Below, piece after piece: positions 1-7,236 of a stretch of DNA of 45,921 nt. How positions within the stretch are numbered: the stretch's first letter is position 1; the number at the start of each line of letters is the position of its first letter. The stretch comes from Chloroflexota bacterium (GTDB lineage: Bacteria; Chloroflexota; Anaerolineae; Promineifilales; Promineifilaceae), in NCBI GenBank assembly GCA_018004935.1, contig JAGNBF010000034.1, positions 20,000-65,920 of the forward strand. The letters are read 5' to 3'. Below the pieces are notes generated by a model. It was not told the origin of the DNA and did no database searches. It saw only the letters and a program-made list of their open reading frames with translations. The position numbers and the translations under genes are program-made.

Positions 1-292
1 GTGAGTGATCGTTTCTGGAGAGGATAATTATTCGGGCGTGGTTCAAAAGTCGGCAAACGGTGCTTAACAGTTTGTAGGGCGATTTGGTAAATCGCCCACG
101 AGACGATTTACCAAATCGTCCTACAAAATGGGTTCAAATATGTGAGTGATCGTTTCTGGAGAGGATAATTATTCGGGCGTGGTTCAAAAGTCGGCAAACG
201 GTGCTTAACAGTTTGTAGGGCGATTTGGTAAATCGCCCACGAGACGATTTACCAAATCGTCCTACAAATTTGTAAAGCTGACCTGAACCATG
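1..292. repeat. Tandem 141-bp repeat: MITE-like element A carrying palindrome B
   Basis: Two direct copies of a 141-bp unit (1-141 and from 142). Each contains element A, whose ends are GGGCGTGGTTCA and TGAACCATGCCG (inverted, imperfect). Inside is palindrome B, built from GTAGGGCGATTTGGTAAATC and its near inverse. The complete copy (about 173-292) is flanked on both sides by TTATT, which looks like a target duplication. No gene is visible here. Bases 293-371 are a low-complexity stretch of ACCAATA/CACCAATA units directly before the JAMM gene. Confidence 0.85.
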
Positions 293-371
293 CCGTTATT
301 CGTTATTGGTTATTGACACACCATCACACCAATACACCAATAACCAATACACCAACACACCAATAACCACT

Positions 372-800
372 ATGCTTAAATTACCTGCTCCTCTACAACA
401 AACCATCAACGCCCACGGCGCGGCCGCGTTCCCTTTTGAGGGGTGTGGTCTGCTTCTGGGGCATATCGAAAATGGGCACAACATCGTAGTTGCCCTGCAC
501 CCGGCCCAAAATAGTTGGCCCGTCGAGGCCGAAAAGCCGGAACGATTCCAGATCAGCAGTCAGGACATGCTCCAGGCTGAACTGGCGGCAATGGCCCAAG
601 ACCTGGAACTGATTGGCGTCTTTCACAGCCACCCCAATCACCCACCCATTGCTTCACCCCGTGACCTGGCCTGGGCATCCTGGCCTGGTTACTCCTATCT
701 CATCACCGAAATCCGCGACGGCCAGCCACGTGAGAGCCGTTCCTGGCAACTCACCGCCGACCGGGCAGATTTTGTGGAAGAAGGGGTAGAGATTGTTTAG
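372..800 (+). CDS. JAMM/MPN (M67 family) metalloprotease, Mec+/HcyD/QbsD-like
   Basis: Predicted zinc protease of about 142 residues. The full JAMM signature is visible: Glu23, then His85-Ser-His87, seven residues, Ser95, two residues, Asp98. The ATG at 372 (MLKLPAPLQQ) is preferred over an upstream ATG at 306 because the intervening 66 bases are low-complexity ACCAATA repeat. In known systems (Mec+ with CysO in Mycobacterium, HcyD with HcyS in Wolinella, QbsD with QbsE in Pseudomonas) such proteases remove residues from the C terminus of a ubiquitin-like sulfur carrier or release its amino acid adduct. The carrier (1126-1401) and its activating enzyme (1462-2673) follow on the same strand. 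A 325-bp spacer filled with repeats separates the first two, so co-transcription is plausible but unproven. It could alternatively act on another ubiquitin-like substrate. Confidence 0.88.
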   Translation: MLKLPAPLQQTINAHGAAAFPFEGCGLLLGHIENGHNIVVALHPAQNSWPVEAEKPERFQISSQDMLQAELAAMAQDLELIGVFHSHPNHPPIASPRDLAWASWPGYSYLITEIRDGQPRESRSWQLTADRADFVEEGVEIV

Positions 801-1125
801 GTATCAGAACTCATTCCCATGCAGAGCGTAGAACGAGAATAGGCAATGGCTGACCCTCACTCTAATCCTCTCCCCAGGGAGAGGGTTAGAGTGAGGGAAT
901 GGGTCGTCTCGCTACGTTTTTCGGCCTCACCCAATTTCTGACCTGGATGGACCGCAATCGTAAATCGGGCGTGGTTCAAAAGTCGGCAAACGGTGCTTAA
1001 CAGTTTGTAGGGCGATTTGGTGAATCGCCCACGAGACGATTTACCAAATCGCCCTACAAATTTGTAAAGCTGACCTGAACCATGCCGTAAATCGTAAATC
1101 AAAAATCTCAAGGAGAGTTTTTTCA
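801..1125. repeat. Spacer with hairpin repeat and third copy of element A+B
   Basis: Holds a long near-perfect inverted repeat (854-897, arms CCCTCACTCTAATCCTCTCC and its inverse). It is followed by a full element A with palindrome B at about 964-1086, flanked by TAAAT on both sides. The right end runs into tandem CGTAAAT heptamers (about 1085-1102) and then the ribosome binding site AAGGAGAG (1110-1117) of the next gene. Confidence 0.75.
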
Positions 1126-1401
1126 ATGGCCCAAATTCGTATTCCTACTCCGCTTCGCCCCTATGCGGGGGGTCAGAGTGCTATCGCCGTAACCGGAAGC
1201 ACCGTTGGTATGGCCCTGAACGACCTGACCGATCAACACCCTGATCTGCGTCAACATCTGTTTGATGGCCCACAATTACGCAGTTTTGTCAATATTTACC
1301 TGAACCAGGAAGATGTCCGTTACCTGCAAGGGGCCGAAACCCCGCTCAAAGATACGGACACGCTCTTGATCATTCCTTCGATTGCCGGGGGGACACGCTA
1401 A
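1126..1401 (+). CDS. ThiS/MoaD/CysO-like ubiquitin-fold sulfur carrier with GGTR tail
   Basis: A 91-residue beta-grasp sulfur carrier. Family features are the N-terminal strand IRIPTPLRPYAGG, the central region ending in LNQEDVRYL, and a C terminus ...IPSIAGGTR. The di-glycine (Gly88-Gly89) is the expected site of adenylation and thiocarboxylation by the adjacent MoeZ-like enzyme. Two extra residues, Thr90-Arg91, follow it and would have to be removed first. The JAMM protease encoded just upstream is the obvious candidate, as for QbsE/QbsD and HcyS/HcyD. A strong Shine-Dalgarno AAGGAGAG sits 8 nt before the ATG. The likely role is sulfide donation to cysteine or homocysteine synthesis, though no sulfhydrylase gene is in the window and a role in thiamine or molybdopterin synthesis cannot be excluded. 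Confidence 0.9.
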   Translation: MAQIRIPTPLRPYAGGQSAIAVTGSTVGMALNDLTDQHPDLRQHLFDGPQLRSFVNIYLNQEDVRYLQGAETPLKDTDTLLIIPSIAGGTR

Positions 1402-1461
1402 ACAGATCAACAACGGTCTGACCGATAGCCACAAACTATCCTGTCAGTTGGAGACAATCTT

Positions 1462-2673
1462 ATGAGTTTACGTGAACAAATAGACCCCTCTGCCATCGAG
1501 CTTTCTCATGAAGAAGTGAAGCGTTATAGCCGCCACCTCATCATGCCGGAAGTGGGCATGGCCGGGCAGAAAAAACTAAAAGCCTCTAGCGTCTTGCTCA
1601 TTGGTGCGGGTGGTTTGGGTTCACCCCTGGCGATGTACCTCGCGGCCGCGGGCGTGGGGCGCATCGGTTTAGTAGATTACGACGTGGTAGATTACACCAA
1701 CCTGCAACGGCAAATCATCCACGGCACCAAAGACGTGGGCCGCCCCAAACTCCACAGCGCGGCCGACCGCATCCGCGACATCAACCCCCACGTCCAACTA
1801 GACCTCTATGAACTGCCACTCACCTCTGCCAATGCCCTGGAAATTCTGGCCCCTTACGATGTCATCATAGACGGCACAGATAACTTCCCCACCCGCTACC
1901 TCACCAACGACGCCTGCGTACTCCTGGGCAAACCCAACGTCTACGGCAGTATCTTCCGCTTTGAGGGGCAGGCCTCCGTTTTCAACTACGAAGGTAGCCC
2001 CTGCTACCGTTGCCTCTACCCGGAACCACCACCGCCCGGACTGGTCCCCAGTTGCGCCGAAGGGGGCGTTTTGGGTGTCCTGCCCGGAACCATTGGCGCA
2101 ATTCAGGCCACCGAAGCCATCAAAATTATGCTCGGCATCGGCACATCTCTCAGCGGCCGCTTACTCCTTTACGACGCACTCCACATGAGCTTCGACGAGG
2201 TGCGTCTGCGCAAAAACCCCAACTGCCCCATCTGCGGCCAAAACCCCACCATCCACGAACTCATTGATTACGAGCAGTTCTGCGGCATGCCCGCCCACGA
2301 CCGGAGCGACTTCACTACCCATGTCAACGACGATCAGGCCAAAACGGCTGTGCCGGAAATTACCCCTCTGGAACTCAAAGCCCGTCTGGATCAAGGCGAC
2401 AACCTGTTTATCCTGGATGTACGCGAACCTCACGAGTGGGACATCTCCAATCTGGCACCATTAGGTGCCTACCTCATACCCAAAGGGCGCGTGCTGGAGC
2501 GCATGGGCGAACTCGACACCGCCCGGGAAATGGTGGTGCAATGCCGCACCGGTGCTCGCAGTGCTGATGTGATTCGTCTGCTCCAGCAACACGGTTTTAG
2601 CAAAATGGTCAACCTTGTTGGCGGCATCAACCGCTGGGCCGATGAAGTAGACCCCTCACTACCCAAATATTAA
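1462..2673 (+). CDS. moeZ: MoeZ/MoeB-type E1-like adenylyltransferase-sulfurtransferase (ThiF domain plus rhodanese)
   Basis: 403 residues in two domains. The ThiF/MoeB domain has the ATP-binding motif GAGGLGSP (48-55), the zinc ligands Cys181, Cys184, Cys255 and Cys258, and the catalytic Cys198 in VPSCAEGG. The C-terminal rhodanese domain (about 300-403) has the active-site loop QCRTGARS with Cys361. This architecture adenylates the C-terminal glycine of a ThiS/MoaD/CysO carrier and transfers sulfur to it as a thiocarboxylate. It lies 60 bp after the carrier gene, with TTGGAG before the ATG, so the two are probably one operon. All key residues are present. Confidence 0.92.
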   Translation: MSLREQIDPSAIELSHEEVKRYSRHLIMPEVGMAGQKKLKASSVLLIGAGGLGSPLAMYLAAAGVGRIGLVDYDVVDYTNLQRQIIHGTKDVGRPKLHSAADRIRDINPHVQLDLYELPLTSANALEILAPYDVIIDGTDNFPTRYLTNDACVLLGKPNVYGSIFRFEGQASVFNYEGSPCYRCLYPEPPPPGLVPSCAEGGVLGVLPGTIGAIQATEAIKIMLGIGTSLSGRLLLYDALHMSFDEVRLRKNPNCPICGQNPTIHELIDYEQFCGMPAHDRSDFTTHVNDDQAKTAVPEITPLELKARLDQGDNLFILDVREPHEWDISNLAPLGAYLIPKGRVLERMGELDTAREMVVQCRTGARSADVIRLLQQHGFSKMVNLVGGINRWADEVDPSLPKY

Positions 2674-2795
2674 AAAATCGGGGTTCTTTAGGAATTTAGG
2701 GGGTTGACAGCAGATGTACGGGCTGGCCTTGTGCCTACCCCGTGTGGGGCAACCACAAGGGTTGCCCGTACTCCACGAAACCCCCAAAAACTAAA
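2674..2795. repeat. Intergenic element F (about 110 bp)
   Basis: Ends resemble inverted copies (TTTAGGAATTTAGGGGGTT on the left, CCCCCAAAAACTAAA on the right). The core is a GGGCAACC...GGTTGCCC palindrome with GGCCTTGTGCC. Related copies lie at about 34428-34545 (core inverted relative to this one) and, inverted, at about 11195-11305. A core-only relative lies near 28655-28690. No coding content is seen. Confidence 0.65.
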
Positions 2796-2945
2796 ATCGG
2801 CATGGTTCAAAAGTCGGCAAACGGTGCTTAGGAATCGTTCGTTTCTAACTTAGCGGTTTGCTGTGGCCGGTCTCCTGACCGCGCCACCCATCTTATTTCC
2901 GAACGATTACTTAACATTTTGTAAAACAGACCTGAACTATGCCCA
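2796..2945. repeat. Element A interrupted by element C (nested insertion)
   Basis: The left end CGGCATGGTTCA and right end TGAACTATGCC of element A are present and flanked by AAAAT on both sides. Between GTGCTTA and CTTAACA of element A sits element C. Its ends are AATCGTTCG and CGAACGATTA, its core is TGGCCGGTCTCCTGACC, and CTTA (or TTA) is repeated on both sides. Palindrome B, found in the other A copies, is absent here. Confidence 0.8.
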
Positions 2946-3045
2946 AAATCACCTTGCACCCTCGCGGGCACGGGAAAGAAGGTGCAGGATAGGTTCCTTT
3001 TGGGGAGTATACAATCGTTGTGCTTGGGTTCTCCTCTCCAGTGGT

Positions 3046-3178
3046 AGAAGATGAATAGCAGGTGAACTTTCTCTGGTAAAAATAATTTCCCCTCTTGCAT
3101 TCTCTGGAGAGATGTTTTAAGATGGGAGCCAATACACTGGTAGATGCAGTTTTACCAGAGAGAAATCCCACATCTTTT
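3046..3178 (+). promoter_or_regulatory. Structured 5' leader of the 65-residue protein gene
   Basis: A long hairpin is visible: TTTCTCTGGTAAAA (3068-3081) pairs with TTTTACCAGAGAGAAA (3150-3165), with a 2-nt bulge. An outer stem AGAAGATG (3046-3053) pairs with CATCTTTT (3171-3178) close to the ribosome binding site. Inside lies a small hairpin around TCTCTGGAGAGA (3101-3112). A competing pairing CTGGTA (3138-3143) with TACCAG (3153-3158) is also possible. A weak -10-like TACAAT lies at 3010-3015. Regulatory function is inferred only from structure. Confidence 0.4.
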
Positions 3179-3199
3179 AAGGTAAGGAAGGTAAGAGAA

Positions 3200-3397
3200 A
3201 TGGCATATACTTATACCAACTCCAAAGGCAATAAATATGTTCTGCACAGCCGGGAAACCACGCTGAAGAACGGCCGCAAGCAGACCATCTATTTCTTCGC
3301 CAAAGAAGAAAAGGCTGGCGCTTTGGATGGCGTACCCGATGGCTATACAGTTGCCGAAAGCCGGAATGGTCTCCCTGTCCTGAAGAAACAAGCTTAA
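3200..3397 (+). CDS. Small conserved hypothetical protein (65 residues)
   Basis: Starts MAYTYTNSKGNKYVLHSRE and ends GLPVLKKQA. It is basic, has no membrane segment or signal, and a compact motif KNGRKQTIYFFAKEEKAGAL. I recall similar short proteins of unknown function in several bacterial phyla, but give no function. The ATG at 3200 is chosen over an upstream ATG at 3095 because AAGGAAGG (3184-3191) sits at normal distance and because the region upstream folds into a leader hairpin. A bidirectional terminator follows at 3521. Confidence 0.75.
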   Translation: MAYTYTNSKGNKYVLHSRETTLKNGRKQTIYFFAKEEKAGALDGVPDGYTVAESRNGLPVLKKQA

Positions 3398-3520
3398 ACA
3401 GTTTCATTGTTTCTTCTCAATAAAGCGCGGTGAAGTTGGTTGAGCCTATCGAAACCAACGGCCTATGACAAGTTCCGGCCTCGTTTGCCCCGAAATATTG
3501 AGAAGATACGTTTCATTGAC

Positions 3521-3557
3521 AAAAAAAAAGTCCCGGCAATTGCCGGGACTTTTTTTT
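3521..3557. terminator. Bidirectional rho-independent terminator
   Basis: A perfect palindrome (3529-3550, AGTCCCGGCAATTGCCGGGACT read as two 11-base arms) is preceded by a run of A and followed by a run of T. It can therefore terminate transcription from both the + strand gene ending at 3397 and the minus strand gene ending at 3627. Confidence 0.92.
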
Positions 3558-3626
3558 ATGGGGTTGTATAGATCTGTATTAGTCGCCCACTGCCCAAACC
3601 ACTTAATCCTTGATCTTTACCCGTTG

Positions 3627-4766
3627 TTAAGAAACATTCTTGAAGGTAAAAGGGATAGCGACAAAGACTAGAAAAAACATGAGTAGAGAGAAAAGGGCTA
3701 TCGTTCGTCGCCGGGGATCAAGGGGTGTTACATCGTCTAGAGGTTCGGCGTGAACACGGCCCAGGAAGAACAGCAGTAGCACCCACACCCCCCAGGTAGT
3801 GCCTTCACTCAGGAACATCAAAATGACAAGTGTGATGAGGATGGGCCAATAAAAGGTTCGCGCCTGTTTGCCAAACAACGCATAAGCGATATGTCCCCCA
3901 TCGAGTTGCCCTACGGGTAGCAGGTTTAACCCGGTAACCAGCAGACCCACCCATCCAGCCCAGGCGATTCCATTCAAGGTTACATCTAGCCCCTCGCGAG
4001 TGGGAAACATTTGTCCGAAAACGAGCAGTTTGGCCAGGATGTAGAGAATGGAGTTTCCTTCGAGTATGTAGGGTGTATCCACCGGTAAAGGTGTTATCTC
4101 GGAGGTGGCCAGGCCGTATAACAAAATAGGGATGGCAAAGACCAACCCGGTTAATGGTCCGGCCGCACCAATGTCTAGCAGGGCACGCTTGTTTTTGATG
4201 GGTGCTTTAAGGCGAATGAATGCCCCCATGGTACCAATGATGGAGAAGGGCATAGGAATGAAGAAGGGTAGGGTAACTGAAACTTTGTGGTAACGGGCGG
4301 CGAAGTAATGCCCCATTTCATGGGCACCCAGGATAAGCAAGAGGCTTAAGGCGAAGGGCCAACCGGTTAGCAGTTGGGCGAGTGTGGGGATGGTAGACCC
4401 ATTCCAGCCGGGTTCCATACCGACCAACAGGGTGGTGAAAATGGTGGCAATGAAGAGGAGTAGATTTAGCCACCACATGTTAGCGGAATCTTTAAAGACG
4501 ACAGGGATGGCGGTGAGGTAAAGTTGGTCTTCTTCGGTACGGATGAAGGGGGTAAAACCATGTTTTTCCATGCGGCCGCGAATTTCATCAAAACAGTCCG
4601 CCAGGTTACAACGAAATTGCCCCTTATAGCGAATGGCTCCCGGATAGGGGTTATTCACCTGGAAAAATTGGCAGACGAACAGGTCAGCTAACTCATCACG
4701 CAGTTTAACTGCCACCAGGGAAAGGGTATCATCAGAATTGGTGGGAGGGGCGGTAAAAAGCGTCAT
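3627..4766 (-). CDS. Site-2 protease family (M50) intramembrane metalloprotease
   Basis: 379 residues. The zinc-binding motif HEMGH is at about residue 148, in the third hydrophobic segment, and the second motif QLDGGH is near residue 287. At least six hydrophobic segments follow a soluble N-terminal domain of about 85 residues. Such proteases cleave membrane-embedded substrates such as anti-sigma factors or signal peptide remnants; the substrate here is unknown. Its ATG overlaps the stop of the preceding minus-strand gene by 4 bp, so the two are translationally coupled. The 3' end faces the bidirectional terminator at 3521-3557. Confidence 0.9.
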   Translation of the reverse strand: MTLFTAPPTNSDDTLSLVAVKLRDELADLFVCQFFQVNNPYPGAIRYKGQFRCNLADCFDEIRGRMEKHGFTPFIRTEEDQLYLTAIPVVFKDSANMWWLNLLLFIATIFTTLLVGMEPGWNGSTIPTLAQLLTGWPFALSLLLILGAHEMGHYFAARYHKVSVTLPFFIPMPFSIIGTMGAFIRLKAPIKNKRALLDIGAAGPLTGLVFAIPILLYGLATSEITPLPVDTPYILEGNSILYILAKLLVFGQMFPTREGLDVTLNGIAWAGWVGLLVTGLNLLPVGQLDGGHIAYALFGKQARTFYWPILITLVILMFLSEGTTWGVWVLLLFFLGRVHAEPLDDVTPLDPRRRTIALFSLLMFFLVFVAIPFTFKNVS

Positions 4767-5002
4767 GATTGGTCATTCGCGGCCGCGTTATCATCTTCCG
4801 CCTCATCCTCATCCCCCCAACTAATAATCCAGATACAGGCTCCCGCCACCAGCGTCGTAATCACCAACAGCCAGAACCATTGTTGCGCTTCCAGGCCCAC
4901 ATCCCGCGCCGAAAAAAGCAGGATGATGTCCATGCCAATAGCCAAAATGATCCAGGCAAACAGGCGAGGGTGCATATTAATCCAGGTTTTTATTTTTTCC
5001 AT
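4763..5002 (-). CDS. Small two-helix membrane protein, hypothetical
   Basis: 79 residues with two hydrophobic segments (about 14-31 and 42-60) and a strongly acidic tail DEDEAEDDN. A good ribosome binding site (AAGGAG, 5 nt before ATG) supports the start. The 4-bp overlap with the downstream M50 protease suggests that the proteins work together, for example as a small membrane partner. No family was recognised. Confidence 0.7.
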   Translation of the reverse strand: MEKIKTWINMHPRLFAWIILAIGMDIILLFSARDVGLEAQQWFWLLVITTLVAGACIWIISWGDEDEAEDDNAAANDQS

Positions 5003-5054
5003 ATCAACTCCTTAGAGGTCATTCGTAAATAGACTCACCAGGGGTAACTACCAA

Positions 5055-5175
5055 GTAATCGTTCGTTTTTCACTTAGCGGTTTGCTGTGGCCGGTCTCCT
5101 GACCGCACCACCTATCTTATTTCCGAACGATTACCAAGCCTGTTGCCTGAGCTTGTCACAGGCAACACGGGGCTT
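5055..5175. repeat. Element C copy and adjacent hairpin
   Basis: Element C spans about 5056-5133, with ends GTAATCGTTCG and CGAACGATTAC and the core TGGCCGGTCTCCTGACC. CAA occurs on both outer sides. Directly after it a hairpin GTTGCCTG/CAGGCAAC (about 5141-5165) lies downstream of the coaE stop codon. The remaining bases to 5213 show nothing recognisable. Confidence 0.75.
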
Positions 5176-5213
5176 TGTTATTTAATTCTCGTTCCCTAAT
5201 TGCGAATGAACCG

Positions 5214-6605
5214 TTAGATAGGTGAAGTAATACGGTCTTCACGCAAAATCTTGATCATCGCCAGGGTATCAGGCGGTTGTGACTCCTGCAAGGCTTGCTT
5301 CCATACTCGAGGTAGATTCTCTGCATTGAGAATCTGGAACTCGTTGAAGGCCAGATACCCCCCTAACCGATCTACCTGATCGTTAGGTAAAAAGGCGATC
5401 ATAATTTCGCAAAAATGCTGAATAGCCGATTTTTCAATGTCTTTGAGCACAGGATCAAAAGCAAAGGCAACGGATTCAGGCGGGTACATGTATAGTTGAT
5501 CGATGCGGGCAATCAGGTTTTCGATGTGCCAGCCCACAACGATATAAATCGTCGTGCCACTCTGGGCAATGAAGTAACTGCGTTCACCCAACGCCATGAG
5601 AAGCTCTGACCGGGACATTCTCACCTGTCCGTTGGTGGCTTTGTTTAAGTGTAACAGAATTGCGGGCACATCAGAGGGGCGTGCCCGACGCACGGTGATT
5701 TCTTCTGTTCCACTGGTTGTCGGAATAGTGGGGGGAATGGTGGCAATGGGTTGCGGCCGCGTGAGAGAAGCGGGTTTGTCGGTCTGTTTTTCTGGAGCTT
5801 TCTCGACTGGTTTGGCGACTGGCTTTTCTACCAACCTGGCGACTGGCTTTTCGGGGGGGCGAGGGGGTTGGGGTTGATGACTGGGCGGGGCTACTGGGGT
5901 TGGAGTTACGGGGGCGGCTGATTCAGATAGGGGGGTGGTTCCAGTAGAGGAGGCGAGAGTAACCAACCCGTCTGCCATTTTGGCCTTCATCACAGGGTCG
6001 GCCCCAAAAAGCCGACGCCAGGCCAGGAGAAACTGTTTGCGAGTATTCTCCATTGTGCCATGGGTATCAAATACGACATCAGCCAGGGCAATTTTTGCTT
6101 CTTGAGAAGATTGCATTTCTACGCGCTGTTTTGCGGCCGCGAGTTCCATTCCCCGGCAAATCACCAATCGTTCCACCTGCCGCTGGGTCGGGCACCGTGT
6201 TACCCAAATTTGATCACAAAACGTTCTCAAATCGCCTTCCAGGAGTTTAATCGCTTCAATTACCGTCACCTGTTTGTCACTCTGATCGATCCGGGCCATT
6301 ACCTCTTTCCGCACCACCGGATGAATCATCTGTTCCAGGTCTTTCAAGGCACCGGAGTCCTTGAACACCAATTCCCCCAGAGCCGCCCGGTTGATGCGAC
6401 CATCTGGGAGACGTACCTGCGGGCCAAAAGCCACGGCAATGGCCGCCTGCATACTGGTATCGTAATCCATGATGCTATGCACCACGGCATCGGCATCAAT
6501 CATCAGCGCCCCAGCTTCTTCAGCCAGTTTCATAATGGCCGACTTACCTGTAGCGATGTTACCCGTCAGCCCGATAATCGTCTTTCTCGGCCACTGTTTG
6601 CTCAC
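5214..6605 (-). CDS. coaE: Dephospho-CoA kinase (CoaE) fused to a C-terminal GNAT-like domain
   Basis: 463 residues, against about 200 for ordinary CoaE. Residues 1-205 carry the P-loop GLTGNIATGKS (12-22), the DAD motif near 38, INRAALGELVF and IHPVVRKE, which catalyse the last step of coenzyme A synthesis. A Pro/Lys/Val-rich linker (about 225-300, with repeated KPVA/EKPV units) leads to a C-terminal domain starting EITVRRARPSDVPAIL. That opening resembles the N-terminal strand and helix of GNAT acetyltransferases; this is an inference, and no clear acetyl-CoA loop was confirmed. The start is GTG at 6605 with GAGGAG upstream. The usual VLDAPLLFE-type motif reads VIEAIKLLE. Confidence 0.85.
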   Translation of the reverse strand: MSKQWPRKTIIGLTGNIATGKSAIMKLAEEAGALMIDADAVVHSIMDYDTSMQAAIAVAFGPQVRLPDGRINRAALGELVFKDSGALKDLEQMIHPVVRKEVMARIDQSDKQVTVIEAIKLLEGDLRTFCDQIWVTRCPTQRQVERLVICRGMELAAAKQRVEMQSSQEAKIALADVVFDTHGTMENTRKQFLLAWRRLFGADPVMKAKMADGLVTLASSTGTTPLSESAAPVTPTPVAPPSHQPQPPRPPEKPVARLVEKPVAKPVEKAPEKQTDKPASLTRPQPIATIPPTIPTTSGTEEITVRRARPSDVPAILLHLNKATNGQVRMSRSELLMALGERSYFIAQSGTTIYIVVGWHIENLIARIDQLYMYPPESVAFAFDPVLKDIEKSAIQHFCEIMIAFLPNDQVDRLGGYLAFNEFQILNAENLPRVWKQALQESQPPDTLAMIKILREDRITSPI

Positions 6606-7236
6606 AGTTATGCTCCTCTAATAATATGAACCGTGTCTTCTCAATAATGCAGAATAGCCATGGGTTTGAGCTTGTCGAAGCCCGGCTCCGCCTTCGATAA
6701 ACTCAGGCAGAGCCATGTCCCACCTGTATATATTGCCAACAGGCATAATCTGACATTTTTCGCCCGGTCGTCCTGTCGCTTTATCGCCACATGGTGTTTA
6801 TCCCAGGCCACCCCCACCCCCAAACCGCACCGGGGGTTTCTCCCCTTCCCAGTTGTTCATTAAATTTTTAATCGGGTAACGCATTCATTGACCCCATCCC
6901 CCCTGCCGATTTCCTCGGGAAGGGGGGAATTCCAATGGGGCATTTTTCGGGGCATTCGTCCCGAAAAATGCCCCTTAGAAAAGTTCCCCGCCCCTGGGGG
7001 CGGGGTTAGGGGTGGGGGGGATTCCATTACCTGATTAATTTTTTAAACGACAAAAGGGAAGAGGGATGGGTCTTCAGCCCAGGCTTACCCCAGCAGTTGC
7101 CGCCAACAAAATGTCACTTTATGACCGAGTATAGATACCAGTTCTAAATCATTTGCCCGTTAGCCTGCCAGAGTCCGATTGAGTGGTTTATAGACTGATG
7201 GCGTTTTGTTGATTAGGGCCAGCCAGTTCCGTAGAT
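6606..7236. repeat. Gene-free stretch with hairpin repeats
   Basis: Contains an inverted repeat of the GAGCTTGTCGAAG type (about 6659-6718). A copy of repeat family R4 follows at about 6890-7022: hairpin GGGGCATTTTTCGGG (6937-6951) pairing with 6960-6974, then the conserved segment AAAAGTTCCCCGCCCCTGGG. Short frames here follow the repeats and are not credible genes. Confidence 0.7.

Noticed and set aside
1-292. CRISPR-like array from the repeated segments
   Set aside because: The unit is a 141-bp tandem copy of one element with palindromes; there are no short regular repeats with unique spacers and no cas genes.
6641-6863. Short open frames on both strands
   Set aside because: They follow an inverted GAGCTTGTCGAAG repeat, have no ribosome binding site and no recognisable protein.
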